Program-made: the position numbers and the translations under genes
NCBI GenBank assembly: GCA_050948665.1
Contig: JBMNEH010000001.1
Location: forward strand, 496,001-560,000
Length of the DNA stretch: 64,000 nt
Direction of reading: 5' to 3'
Source of the DNA: JBMNEH01 sp050948665
Lineage (GTDB): Bacteria; Bacillota; Clostridia; Christensenellales; UMGS416
Notes under the pieces: model-generated
Seen by the model: the letters and a program-made list of their open reading frames with translations, nothing else
The model's database searches: none
Told to the model about the DNA's origin: nothing
Part shown: positions 25,133 to 34,800 of the stretch, piece after piece
Position numbering within the stretch: position 1 is the first letter of the stretch
Layout: each line of letters opens with the position of its first letter

Positions 25133-25759
25133 TTATCCCTTATTCTCGTAGGCCTCTTCGCAGGCGACCCTGAGCGGTGAGGCTTCCTTTGCCGTCAGCG
25201 CGATCAGGGAATGTCCTCTGCAGGACAGCTTCCCCGGGAGATCTGTGACCGGCCGCCCCGTAAGCCCGCGGGCCAGACAAAGGGCGATCAGGTAGCTTCC
25301 GGCCGGAGAGGCATGGCGGCGGTCCGGCCCGTATAGGTCGATGCCGCTGCCCTCCGCCCGGCGGAAAGCCTCGCCCACAGGGGCATAGTCCATGCCGTAA
25401 ACGCGCTTTGCCTCCTCCCACAGGGACTTCTGGGCGGGAAGCGTATCGGGCTTGCCGGGAATGCTCCAGGTCTCATAGCCCAGGGGAATGGAGTCCGTTT
25501 GCCGGATCCACTCCATCAGCCCTTCCAGACCCAGCAGATGCTCCTCCATCGCGGGGACGGGCTGCTGCCGGTTTTGCAGCACGATACCGTCATACCCGCC
25601 ATACAGGATGTTGAAGCGCACATCCGTCTGCTCCCGGTGAAACAGGAGATCCGCTCCGCCGGTAGTCTGGAGGGTGACCTCCGCCCCGGTCAGCGCCGCC
25701 AGCATCGCACCCATATCATTGTAGAAGATATGACTGTTTCCGATCAGCAGAAATTTCAT
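25133..25759 (-). CDS. SGNH-type hydrolase
   Basis: 208 residues from the ATG at 25759, preceded by AAGGAGG. The start MKFLLIGNSHIFYNDM carries the block-I Ser in GNS, and the C-terminal DRRHASPAGSYLIA gives the catalytic Asp-x-x-His, as in cytoplasmic SGNH/GDSL-like hydrolases of the DUF4886 kind. Presumed esterase or deacetylase activity; substrate unknown. Its ATG overlaps the aminopeptidase stop (ATGA), so translation is coupled. Confidence 0.78.
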   Translation of the reverse strand: MKFLLIGNSHIFYNDMGAMLAALTGAEVTLQTTGGADLLFHREQTDVRFNILYGGYDGIVLQNRQQPVPAMEEHLLGLEGLMEWIRQTDSIPLGYETWSIPGKPDTLPAQKSLWEEAKRVYGMDYAPVGEAFRRAEGSGIDLYGPDRRHASPAGSYLIALCLARGLTGRPVTDLPGKLSCRGHSLIALTAKEASPLRVACEEAYENKG

Positions 25760-27525
25760 CCTATCCTCCTTGTCGCGCCGGCCAGCCACGCCCTCTCCTC
25801 TTCATCCAGCCGGGGCGCCAGCCTGTCGTATACCAGCTGATGGTATTGATTCAGATAGTCCAGCTCCTCCGGCGCCAGCAGGGAGGGATCCACACCCTTC
25901 AGGTCGATGGGGCAGTAGGTCACCGGCTCAAAGCGGTACCATTGGCCGTACTCGTTGAACTCATCCTCCACTACCAGCACCTCGTTCTCAATGCGCACGC
26001 CGGAGACGCCCTCCCGGTATACCCCCGGTTCGATGGTGATGAGCATGCCGGGCCGGAAGGGGATGTGACGCCCCTTCTGGGAGAAATTGATGGGTTCCTC
26101 ATGGACGGAAAGGCAGTAGCCCACACCGTGCCCGGTGCCGCAACGGTATTCGATGCCCAGCTTCCACAACGGGCGGCGGGCAATGGCGTCCAGTGATAAA
26201 GGACTGGCGCCCTTCAGGAATTTCGTGTCCGCCAGGGCGATATGGCTTTTCAGGGTCATGGTGTAGTCGATGGTTTCCTGCCGCGTCAGTGTACCGAACA
26301 CCGGGGTACGGGTGATATCGGTGGTGCCGTTCAGGTACTGACCGCCGCTGTCCAGTACCATCATGCCGTTTCCATCCAGCGTATAGGCGGTTTCAGGCGT
26401 GGCGGAATAGTGCATCATCGCTCCGTGATCCTTGTAGGCGGCGATGGTACCGAAGCTGGTGCTGATACACAGGGGCATGGTCTTTCGGATCTCCGCCAGC
26501 TTTACCCCTGCGGTGTATTCGGTCTCCGCGGAACGGTCAGCCTCCTCCAGCCATTTCAGGAATTTGACCATCGCCACGCCGTCCCAGACGGCGCTCTCTC
26601 GGATACCGGCCTGCTCGGTGGGATTTTTGACCGCCTTCATCAGTATGGTGACATCCTCTTGCTCCCGGGTGGGGCAGGCAATGCTGTCTGCCAGGGTTTT
26701 ATTGACGCGTTTGGGGTCGAAAGCCAGCACTGTATCCCCGGGCAGCGCCCGCAGGGCGGGAACGATTTCTGCATACTCCGCCAGAGTCACGCCGTTGTCC
26801 TTCAGCATGGAGGCGGCGCCCTTTTCGACCCGCCGCAGTTCGGTGAAGAGCGTGGCGGTATCCCGGGTCACCAGCGCCCAGGCGTAGGCCACCGGAAGGC
26901 CGTCAATATCGCCGCCCCGGATATTGAACAGCCAGTGGATATCCTCCAGGCGGCCGATCAGCTGGGCGTTGGCTCCTTTTTCTGCGATGGCCTCCCGCAC
27001 CCGGTTGATCCGCTGGGCGGCGGCTTCCCCCGTATATTCCAGCGGATGCTCCCAGACCGGCGCGGCGGGCAGAGGGGGACGATCTGTCCAGATAGACGCT
27101 GTCAGGTCTCCTGTCATTGTCAGCCGGATACCGGCGGACTTCAGGTCCTCCTCCAGCTTCCGGGCGACGGACAGACTGATCAAGCTGCCCCACCAGCCGG
27201 CACAGCCGCCGGGGATCTCGGATTTCAGCCATTCTTCCATCGTAGGCTTTCCCGGGCCGCCGATCAGCACCATTTCGATGCCGGAGCCTTCCAGCTGCTT
27301 GGCTGCCTGTACCACATACCGTCCGTCCGTCCATAAGGCGGCCTTTTCCGTGGTCACGACCAGTGTACCGGCGGAGCCGGTGAAGCCGCTGAGCCATGTG
27401 CGCATGGTATAATGCCGGGCCACATACTCCCCGGCATGGGGATCTCCGTTCAGCGTGATATAGGCGTCCAGACCCTCTGTCTTCATCAGCGCCCGCAGCG
27501 CCGCAATTCTTTCGGGTATATTCAT
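25756..27525 (-). CDS. aminopeptidase P family protein (Xaa-Pro aminopeptidase)
   Basis: 589 residues, the long three-domain type: two creatinase-like N-terminal domains (MNIPERIAALRALMKTEGLDA, WTDGRYVVQAAKQLEGS) and a C-terminal pita-bread metallopeptidase domain. Metal ligands are visible: Asp pair in LDSGGQYLNGTTDITRT, His in GHGVGYCLSVHEEP, Glu in TIEPGVY and Glu in RIENEV. It removes N-terminal residues before proline from peptides in the cytoplasm. AGGAGG precedes the ATG at 27525 and a good promoter lies upstream. It is translationally coupled to the SGNH hydrolase. Confidence 0.93.
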   Translation of the reverse strand: MNIPERIAALRALMKTEGLDAYITLNGDPHAGEYVARHYTMRTWLSGFTGSAGTLVVTTEKAALWTDGRYVVQAAKQLEGSGIEMVLIGGPGKPTMEEWLKSEIPGGCAGWWGSLISLSVARKLEEDLKSAGIRLTMTGDLTASIWTDRPPLPAAPVWEHPLEYTGEAAAQRINRVREAIAEKGANAQLIGRLEDIHWLFNIRGGDIDGLPVAYAWALVTRDTATLFTELRRVEKGAASMLKDNGVTLAEYAEIVPALRALPGDTVLAFDPKRVNKTLADSIACPTREQEDVTILMKAVKNPTEQAGIRESAVWDGVAMVKFLKWLEEADRSAETEYTAGVKLAEIRKTMPLCISTSFGTIAAYKDHGAMMHYSATPETAYTLDGNGMMVLDSGGQYLNGTTDITRTPVFGTLTRQETIDYTMTLKSHIALADTKFLKGASPLSLDAIARRPLWKLGIEYRCGTGHGVGYCLSVHEEPINFSQKGRHIPFRPGMLITIEPGVYREGVSGVRIENEVLVVEDEFNEYGQWYRFEPVTYCPIDLKGVDPSLLAPEELDYLNQYHQLVYDRLAPRLDEEERAWLAGATRRIG

Positions 27526-27551
27526 AACTGCCTCCTGTCGATGATAGGAGA

Positions 27552-27580
27552 ATTATACACCCCGGGCACAGGGATTACAA
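27552..27580 (-). promoter_or_regulatory. promoter of the aminopeptidase P operon
   Basis: Minus strand -35 TTGTAA (27575-27580), 17-base spacer, -10 TATAAT (27552-27557). Confidence 0.78.
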
Positions 27581-27601
27581 GGCGATCCGGGGAAAGCGAA
27601 A

Positions 27602-27624
27602 GGGCCTGCATCCGTTGCAGGCCC
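27602..27624 (-). terminator. terminator of the M20 amidohydrolase gene
   Basis: 9-bp stem GGGCCTGCA/TGCAGGCCC (27602-27610, 27616-27624) followed on the minus strand by TTTCGCTTT, 15 bases after the stop. Confidence 0.7.
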
Positions 27625-27638
27625 CGGGGTACCTCGGG

Positions 27639-29003
27639 CTATGTTTTTTCCAGCAGACCTACGCTGCCGTCCTCGCGATAGGTAACGGCGTCGGTATCCA
27701 GCGAGAGGCTGTCGATCGCCCGGAAATAGTCCTCCTTTGCGGCGAAGCGGGGAGAGGCATTCTCCAGCACACTCCGGGCGGCCCCGGCTTCCTTCTCCAG
27801 AAGAGCGCAGGTCATGGCGGCCAGGAAGACGGCCGGCCGGACTACCGCCTCTTCGGGATCGACGATCCGGTAGTCGGTGCCGTGACCGGTACCCGCGGCG
27901 CCGCCGCAGTAGGGCTGGATGGCCGGCATGACGGCGGACATATCCCCCATATCGGTACAGCCGGTGTCCCAGTAGCCGCCGGCGGTCACCGGGCCGGAAT
28001 CCCCCACCACCTGCCTCATCATTTCCGTTGTCAGGCGGGCAAGCTCCGGGTCGACGGCAACCGGCATATAACCCGGAAGATCACGCAGGTGCACTTGGGC
28101 GCCTATGGCGGCGGCAGAGGCGGCCAGCGCCCGGTTGATCTTCGCGTTGGCTTCCGCAATGGCTTCAAGGGTGGCGCCCCGGACATAGGACTCCAATACC
28201 GCTTTGTCGGGAATGACATTGACTGCGCCGCCATTCCCGGTGATAATGGGGTGAAAGCGGATATGATCACCGTCCCGGAAGGTTTCCCGGAGAGAATTCG
28301 CGGCCTGCATACCCAGGGAGGCGGCGTACAGGGCATTGATCCCATCATGGGGGGCGCCGCCGGCGTGGGCCGCCTTCCCCTTGTAGGTGATCGTTTTGGC
28401 GATACATCCGTTTCCGCCGTCCGGTATCCCCATGCCCCGGCCGCCCGCGGTATGTACCATCATCGCGATGTCCACACCGTCCATCATGCCCCGGTGCAGG
28501 AACTCCACCTTGCCTCCCAGGTAACGGATGATCCCCTTTTTCCGCAGTTCCTCGCGGTAGCCGATCTCCAGCAGTTCTTCCGCCGGCACCGCCATGATCC
28601 GGACCTTCCCGGAAAGCCCGCGGAGCAGGCTGCCGTCCCGGAACAGCCCGGCAATACCGATCAGTGAGGCAGCCTGGGCGCAATGGCCGCAGGCGTGCAC
28701 CGCTCCGGTTTGGGGGTCGGCATCGGGGTGCGCAGGGCAGATGACGGAATCCAGTTCCCCCATCAGCAGTACCGTGGGCCCTTCCCGGCCGGTATCCACA
28801 TCGGCATAGAAGCCGGGTATATTGCCGGCTTCCGTAAGGGTGTAGCCCATTTCTTCAAAGCTGTTTTTCAGGTATTCATGGGCAAACCACTCCCGAAAGC
28901 CGGTTTCCGGATGCTTCCAGATGGCGTCCAACGCCCGGAACATGGGCTGCCGGTAGGGAGCTATCCCCTCCTGCAGCCGGGCAAGAAATGCGAAATCCGA
29001 CAT
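27639..29003 (-). CDS. M20-family amidohydrolase (AbgB-like)
   Basis: 454 residues with the M20 dipeptidase/amidohydrolase pattern: KHPETGFREWFAHEYL, metal-binding AVHACGHCAQAASLIG, PAEE acid pair, dimerisation domain with GKAAHAGGAPHDGINALYA, and the late GTGHGTDYR His. The long form resembles AbgB, which cleaves p-aminobenzoyl-glutamate; N-acyl amino acids or peptides are alternatives. Cytoplasmic. AAAGGAG precedes the ATG. It lies 11 bases after the peptidoglycan-binding lipid/wall protein gene and probably shares its transcript, which may link it to muropeptide turnover, though that is inference. Confidence 0.87.
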   Translation of the reverse strand: MSDFAFLARLQEGIAPYRQPMFRALDAIWKHPETGFREWFAHEYLKNSFEEMGYTLTEAGNIPGFYADVDTGREGPTVLLMGELDSVICPAHPDADPQTGAVHACGHCAQAASLIGIAGLFRDGSLLRGLSGKVRIMAVPAEELLEIGYREELRKKGIIRYLGGKVEFLHRGMMDGVDIAMMVHTAGGRGMGIPDGGNGCIAKTITYKGKAAHAGGAPHDGINALYAASLGMQAANSLRETFRDGDHIRFHPIITGNGGAVNVIPDKAVLESYVRGATLEAIAEANAKINRALAASAAAIGAQVHLRDLPGYMPVAVDPELARLTTEMMRQVVGDSGPVTAGGYWDTGCTDMGDMSAVMPAIQPYCGGAAGTGHGTDYRIVDPEEAVVRPAVFLAAMTCALLEKEAGAARSVLENASPRFAAKEDYFRAIDSLSLDTDAVTYREDGSVGLLEKT

Positions 29004-29014
29004 GTGCTTCTCCT

Positions 29015-29965
29015 TTACGGCGGGGACTGGCGCGCCGCTTTATATACCATTGCCTGGTGGTCAGGATCGATCAGATTGCTGCAATGGGTCCGGCTGTTCA
29101 GGAAATGGATGCAGACCTGCCCGTTCATATTGTTGCCGGCTACCGTTTCGTAGCCGTGGGGATAGCCGTTGATGGAGGCCGCTATCCAGCTGCCGTTGAT
29201 ATTGACCACGACGGCCCGCCTCGCCCAGGACCAGGAACCGCCGTAAACTCTCTTGAAGGCGGCGGTATCCGCGGCGGTAGCCGGCTCAACATCGGCATGG
29301 AGGGAGCCGCCGACCCGCTGGAAGGTCATCTGCACGCCGGTGTTGACGTCAATGACTTTGTAACGGGTCCCCCGGGGCCAGAGGTTATTGACCTTGCTCC
29401 ATTCCGTCAGCTTGCCGGTGGGTACGGAGGAGACCGTGACAACATTCCCGCCGGCTTCGCCCGACCCGCCTCCGCCGCCACCGCCTCCGGAAGGGGGCCT
29501 TCTCGTCGGCACGGGTGTGGGTGTGGCGATGGCGATCACCTTCTTACGAGGCGCGTCATTGCTGAAAAGCAGCGACTGGGTCACAGGCCCTGCGATACCG
29601 TCCGCGCCCAGTTTATTGTCCCGCTGGAAGTCTTTTACGGCGTCCATTGTGTAGTCGCCGTAGTATTGGGTGATTTTATAGGTGAAATACCCCAGGTCCC
29701 GGAGCCGCATCTGCAGCATTGCCACCCTGTCACCCGAATCATGCAGGGTCAGTGTGCTGTAATCAGCCGCCGCGCCCTCCTCAAGAGGCGGAAGGGTACG
29801 AAGGGGGGGTGCCGTGGTTGCCGGCGCCGGCGTGGCAGCGGCGGGAGAGGAGGAAGGGGAAAGAGAGGGCGCGGGCGTTGCTGCGGAAGCGGGAATTTTC
29901 CCTTCCGCGCCCAGCCAGAAACATAGTATTGCTACGGGCAGTATGATCCAAAGGGCTTTTTTCAC
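29015..29965 (-). CDS. exported protein with one peptidoglycan-binding repeat and the conserved C-terminal domain
   Basis: 316 residues from the GTG at 29965, which has AGGAGG eight bases upstream; a GTG three codons earlier overlaps the ribosome binding site. An N-terminal signal or anchor helix is followed by a Pro/Ala/Ser/Thr linker, one PG_binding_1-like repeat (LHDSGDRVAMLQMRLRDLGY to DGIAGPVTQSLLF), a Pro- and Gly-rich spacer with a run of eight Gly, and a C-terminal domain of about 135 residues. This last domain matches that of the 19236-21770 protein: RGTRYKVIDVNTG, YPHG, NGQVCIHFLNSRTH, DHQA. Probable cell-wall protein. Confidence 0.85.
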   Translation of the reverse strand: MKKALWIILPVAILCFWLGAEGKIPASAATPAPSLSPSSSPAAATPAPATTAPPLRTLPPLEEGAAADYSTLTLHDSGDRVAMLQMRLRDLGYFTYKITQYYGDYTMDAVKDFQRDNKLGADGIAGPVTQSLLFSNDAPRKKVIAIATPTPVPTRRPPSGGGGGGGGSGEAGGNVVTVSSVPTGKLTEWSKVNNLWPRGTRYKVIDVNTGVQMTFQRVGGSLHADVEPATAADTAAFKRVYGGSWSWARRAVVVNINGSWIAASINGYPHGYETVAGNNMNGQVCIHFLNSRTHCSNLIDPDHQAMVYKAARQSPP

Positions 29966-29990
29966 GCCGCGCACCTCCTTTTGTTACAAG

Positions 29991-30019
29991 AGTATAACAT
30001 ATCCCGGTAAAAACCGCAA
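29991..30019 (-). promoter_or_regulatory. promoter of the short peptidoglycan-binding protein
   Basis: Minus strand -35 TTGCGG (30014-30019), 17-base spacer, -10 TATACT (29991-29996). Confidence 0.7.
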
Positions 30020-30123
30020 ACCATACTTGCACGGGGCGAGAACCCTTCACCGGTGTCCGAGCGACGCCGCATTTTTGCTTTTCGGCTTCCGTGGAAGGTG
30101 TTTTCCGGGCGATCCCCGTTCCC

Positions 30124-30152
30124 TTGCATTACAGCCGGGTTTTCTGTATAAT
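30124..30152 (+). promoter_or_regulatory. promoter of plsX-rnc-smc-ftsY operon
   Basis: TTGCAT (30124-30129), 17-base spacer, TATAAT (30147-30152), 44 bases before the plsX start. No FapR-type operator was noticed. Confidence 0.8.
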
Positions 30153-30195
30153 GATACTGCCCTTGGGGCAGGATAGAACGGGATGGAGAGACTTT

Positions 30196-31188
30196 ATGAT
30201 GCGTATCGCTGTGGATTGTATGGGCGGGGATCACGCCCCTGCCGCCATCATAGAAGGGTGCAAACTGGCGTTAGAAGCCGACGCGTCTATGACACTGGTG
30301 CTTTGCGGCATCGGGGAGAAGATACGTCCTCTCTGGCCGGACGCTCCCGCGGACCGGGTGACCTGGGTGGATTGTCCCTCCGTCATTGAGACGGGGGAAT
30401 CCCCCACAGACGCCATCCGGCATAAGAAGGATTCCTCCCTCATTGTGGCAATGGATAAGGTGAAGGCCGGAGAAGCGGACGCCTATGTATCCGCCGGCTC
30501 CACCGGCGCGGTGATGGGCGGCGCCTTGTTCCATATCGGGCGGATAAAAGGCGTACTGCGCCCGGCGCTGGCGCCGGTGCTTCCCGCCATGACCGGCCCC
30601 GCCCTGCTGATCGACTGCGGCGCCAACGCCGACTGTAAGCCAGAATATCTGGTGCAGTTCGCTATGATGGGGTGCGCCTATTGTGAGAAGGTACTGGGCA
30701 TTCCCTCCCCCCGTGTCGCGCTGCTGAATATCGGCGCTGAGGAGGAAAAGGGAAACATACTGTATAAGGAAGTCCATCAGCTGCTGAAAGCCACGCCTGG
30801 TTTTATTGGCAATGTGGAGCCCCGGGAAGCCCTTATGGGACATGCGGATGTGCTTGTGGCGGACGGTTTTGCCGGGAATATGGTGCTCAAGACCCTTGAA
30901 GGCACCGCGGCGTATGTGATGTCGATCATGAAGGATACCTTGCTGTCCGGCTTCCGGAGCAAGGTGGGGGCATTGCTGTTGAAGCCGGCGTTAATGGGCA
31001 TGCGAAAGCGCCTGGATTATACCGAATACGGCGGCGCGGTACTGCTTGGGGTGAAAGCGCCGGTAATCAAAGCCCACGGCTCCAGCAATCCCAAGGCATT
31101 TGCCGCCGCCCTGAAGCAGGCGGGTACCTGCGCCGGGGAAGATGTACCCGGAGCCATTACCACCGCCCTGGAAGAAACACGGGCATGA
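30196..31188 (+). CDS. plsX: phosphate acyltransferase PlsX
   Basis: 330 residues. It converts acyl-ACP to acyl-phosphate, the first committed step of phospholipid synthesis with PlsY in Firmicutes; peripheral membrane enzyme. Typical motifs: MRIAVDCMGGDHAPAAIIEGC, DAIRHKKDSSLIVAMDKVKAGEADAYVSAGSTGA (split here only for description), LLIDCGANADCKPE, VLVADGFAGNMVLKTLEG. ATG at 30196 is seven bases after GGAG; ATG at 30199 is an alternative. The stop overlaps the rnc start (ATGA). The acpP gene often found between plsX and rnc is absent. Confidence 0.94.
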   Translation: MMRIAVDCMGGDHAPAAIIEGCKLALEADASMTLVLCGIGEKIRPLWPDAPADRVTWVDCPSVIETGESPTDAIRHKKDSSLIVAMDKVKAGEADAYVSAGSTGAVMGGALFHIGRIKGVLRPALAPVLPAMTGPALLIDCGANADCKPEYLVQFAMMGCAYCEKVLGIPSPRVALLNIGAEEEKGNILYKEVHQLLKATPGFIGNVEPREALMGHADVLVADGFAGNMVLKTLEGTAAYVMSIMKDTLLSGFRSKVGALLLKPALMGMRKRLDYTEYGGAVLLGVKAPVIKAHGSSNPKAFAAALKQAGTCAGEDVPGAITTALEETRA

Positions 31189-31889
31189 CCCTATCCGCTG
31201 AAGCGCTGGCCGCCCTGCGGGAGCTGGCGGAGTATCCGCTGCCGGAGCCGCTGCTGAATGAGGCTATGACCCACCGTTCCGCCGTGGCGGAGAAGGGCGG
31301 CAATTCCTATGACCGGCTGGAATTTTTAGGGGACAGTGTGCTGCAGCTGATCACCACCGAGGCGCTGTATGAAAGATACCCGCGCAAGGATGAGGGCTGG
31401 ATGACCCGTACCCGGCAGAGATTGGTTTCCCAGCCGACGCTGGCCGCTTTGGGGAGGGAGATGGGGCTGGAGAGGTGGATCATGGCTGACGCCGGCGCCC
31501 TCCGCGCCGGGACCACCCGCCTGGATTCCGTAGTCTGCGATGCGGTGGAGGCCTTCCTTGCAGTACTGTACCTGGCCCGGGGGCTGGATGCCACCCGGGA
31601 ATTTATTCTGCCCAGGCTGGAGCCCATGTTCCATTCCGCCGGGAGAGGCGCGCCCGATGCCAAATCGGCCTTGCAGGAGTTGCTGCAGAGCCACGGCACG
31701 GTGCAGATCGCGTATGTACTGCTGGAGCATACCGGGATGCCCCCCCGGGAGACATTCACCGTGGAGGTGCGGTGCGACGGGCAGCCGCTGGCTGTCGGCA
31801 CGGGCTCCAGCAAAAAGCTGGCCGAACAGGAAGCCGCCGCCGCGGCGCTGGCGGAAATCTCTACCGATGAGAAAGGCAAAACGACTTGA
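31185..31889 (+). CDS. rnc: ribonuclease III
   Basis: 234 residues. It cleaves double-stranded RNA in rRNA precursors and antisense pairs. The N-terminal endonuclease domain has the signature YDRLEFLGDSVL at about 42-53, with metal-binding Glu and Asp. The C-terminal double-stranded-RNA-binding domain runs from DAKSALQELLQSHG to SSKKLAEQEAAAAAL. The start overlaps the plsX stop (ATGA) and the stop overlaps the smc TTG start (TTGA), so all three are translated as a coupled series. Confidence 0.96.
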   Translation: MTLSAEALAALRELAEYPLPEPLLNEAMTHRSAVAEKGGNSYDRLEFLGDSVLQLITTEALYERYPRKDEGWMTRTRQRLVSQPTLAALGREMGLERWIMADAGALRAGTTRLDSVVCDAVEAFLAVLYLARGLDATREFILPRLEPMFHSAGRGAPDAKSALQELLQSHGTVQIAYVLLEHTGMPPRETFTVEVRCDGQPLAVGTGSSKKLAEQEAAAAALAEISTDEKGKTT

Positions 31890-34800
31890 CATTAAAACAA
31901 CTTGAGATATATGGTTTTAAATCCTTCGCCGACCGTACGGTGATCACCTTTGATCAAGGGATCACCGGTATTATAGGCCCTAACGGCAGCGGAAAATCCA
32001 ATATCGGCGACGCGGTACGCTGGGTCATGGGGGAGCAGTCCGCCCGTTCCCTTCGTGGCAAATCCATGGAGGACGTGATCTTCGGCGGCACCGACAAGCG
32101 CAAGCCCATGGCGTATTGCGAGGTAACACTGGTGTTCGACAACGAGGCGGGAGAATACCCGGACATGGGGGCGGAGGTAGCCGTCACCCGCCGGGTATAC
32201 CGGAGCGGGGAAAGCGAGTATATGCTGAACCGGAAGCTCTGCCGGCTGAGAAGCATCGTCGAGCTTTTCCGTGACAGCGGTATGGGCCGGGACGGGTATT
32301 CGGTCATCGGGCAGGGCAGGGTGGATGAGATCCTCTCCAACCGTCCGGAGGACCGGCGGAATGTCTTCCATGAGGCCTGCGGTATCATGCGCTTCCGTAC
32401 CCGCCGGGATGAGTCCCGGAAGCGGTTGGACACCGCCCGGCAGAACATGACCCGGTTGAAGGACATTTCCTCCGTACTGGAGGGACAACTGGAACCTCTT
32501 GCCAAACAGAGCGAGGATGCCAGGAAGTATCTGGCGCTGTCACAGGAGCTGAAGGAGCTGGAGGTCAGCCGTTTTGTATCCCAATACGGCAGGCTGACGG
32601 CAGAAAAAGCCCAGGCTGCCCAACAGGCGGAGCAGATAGCCCATGTGCTGGAACAACGCGCGGACCAGGCGGAGGCGCTGGAGGTCGGGCTGGAGACGCT
32701 CCGGGGGCAGGTTGCCCGGGCGGAGGAGGGATTGGCGGCGCTACGGGAGGAGCAGCTGGAACACACCCGGTATATTGAAGAGGCTGTGGCGGAGGAACGG
32801 CTGGCCCGGCAGGAGGAGACCCATATTGCCCAAGATATACAGCGCTTGGAGGCGGAAGCCGGAGAAGACGCCATAAAAGCCGACGCTTTGGAGAAGGAGG
32901 CGGCAGAACTGGAACGGGATGCCGAAAACGGCAGCGGAGCCTCCGGGGAGCGGGCGGAGCGAATCGCCGGCCTGGAGGAGCGGCTGCGGACGCTGGACGC
33001 CAAGATCACTGAAACCGAGGCGCGGGTGGAGGCTGCGAAGGAGGAGACCATCGCCCGATTGACCCGATTGTCCGATCTGAAGGGGGAGAGGGCCCGGCTG
33101 ACAGCGCTGGGTGAGAGCATTGCCCGCCAGCTGGAGGCGATGTCCGGGCAATTGGCGGAGATGGAGCAGGCCCGGGAGGCGGAGGCCGGGGATATCACCC
33201 GGGAAGAGGAGACCTATGCCCTGATCACCGGGCAGCGTCAGCAGATCCGGGAGGAAACGGACGCCCTGCAGAAGAAATTTGAGGAGATAAATACCAGGCT
33301 GAACGGTCTGACCGCCGGCCTGCAGCGGCGTCGGGAGCAGACACAGGCCGCCCGTACCCGTTTGAAAATGCTGGAAGACATGAAGCGGGATTATGAGGGC
33401 TACAGCAATACCGTCCGGGTACTGTTGACCGAGGCGCAGCGCGACGCGGGATTGGCCGCCCATATCGACCATGTGGTGGCAGAGGTACTTGAGGTGCCCA
33501 AGCGGTATACCGACGCGCTGGAGGCGGCGCTGGGACCGGCGCTGCAAAATGTGATTACCCCCGCCGAAGAAGACGCAAAGGCGCTGATCGATTACCTGCG
33601 GACGCGGCAGCTGGGCCGGGCGACCTTCCTTCCCCTGACCGCCGTTTCTGGCCGCCCTCTTGCCACGGAGTACCGCCGAGTGCTTTCCATGAAGGGCTGT
33701 TGCGGCGTAGCCGCCGAGCTTGTGCGTTATGACCGGAGGTATGAGGGGATCATACAGAGTCTGCTGGGACGGACGTTGATCGCAGAGGATATGGACGCCG
33801 CCATCGCTTTGGCCAGGGAGACCCGGCATTCGCTGCGTATCGTCACGCTGCTGGGGGATCTGATCCAGCCCGGCGGCGCCATGACCGGTGGGTCCCTCCG
33901 TTCCCGGAACACCTCCATCCTTGCCCGGGATGGGGAGATCGAGGAGTTGCGCGCCCTGCTGAAGAGGACGGAAGACGAGGCCGTTTCCGCAGGAAACGAG
34001 GAAAAGACCCTCCGGGAGGGGCTGGCTGAGACCGCGCTGCGGCGGGCGGAGAAGGACGAGGAGGCGCAGCTGCTGCTGGTGGCTTTTACCCGGCAGGAGG
34101 GGCTGGTGAAGCAGCTGCGGCAGAACGCGCTGCAGCGGGAGAAGCTGCTGGAGCAGGTACGTAGCCAGAAGCTCCATCTGGAGGAGACGGCCGAGGATGT
34201 GAAAGAGAAGCTGACTGCCGCCTGCAGCGACGAAGAACAGGCCGCCAATGCACCCGGGGAGGATCCTGCTATCGCGCTGCAGTGGGAGTTGGGAGCGCTC
34301 AGGGAGGATAGGGATGAGGTCCTCAACACCCTTTCCGATCAGAAGGCGCTGCAGGCGGCCGGGGAGAAGGAGCTTTCCATGCTGACCGGACAGGCCTACC
34401 GCCTCCGGGAACAGGCTGAAGCCCTGCGGGAAACCTCCGGGGAAAAACGGGAACAGGCGGCTGCTTACAGGAAGAACGCCTCGGCGCGGCTGCGGAATAT
34501 ACAGGAGGCGGTCGACCGGCAGCAGCGTTTCCGGAAGGTACTGCAGAAGAGCCGGGAGACGGCGACGGAGGACGGCAGAGGGCTGGAAATGCTGCGACAG
34601 CGGCTGACCGACGCAGAAAAACATCGGGCGGATTTTCAGGTGGAAACCGTAAAGGTAGAGGCGCGGGCTCAGCAGCAGGACCAGAGGATGGCCAGGGCTT
34701 CCGATGACCTGGAAGAACTGCAGACAAGCATCTGGGAGCGGTATGAGCTGACCTATGCCCAAGCGCAGCAAATGGCCGACCACGCCTATGATACCGTTGA

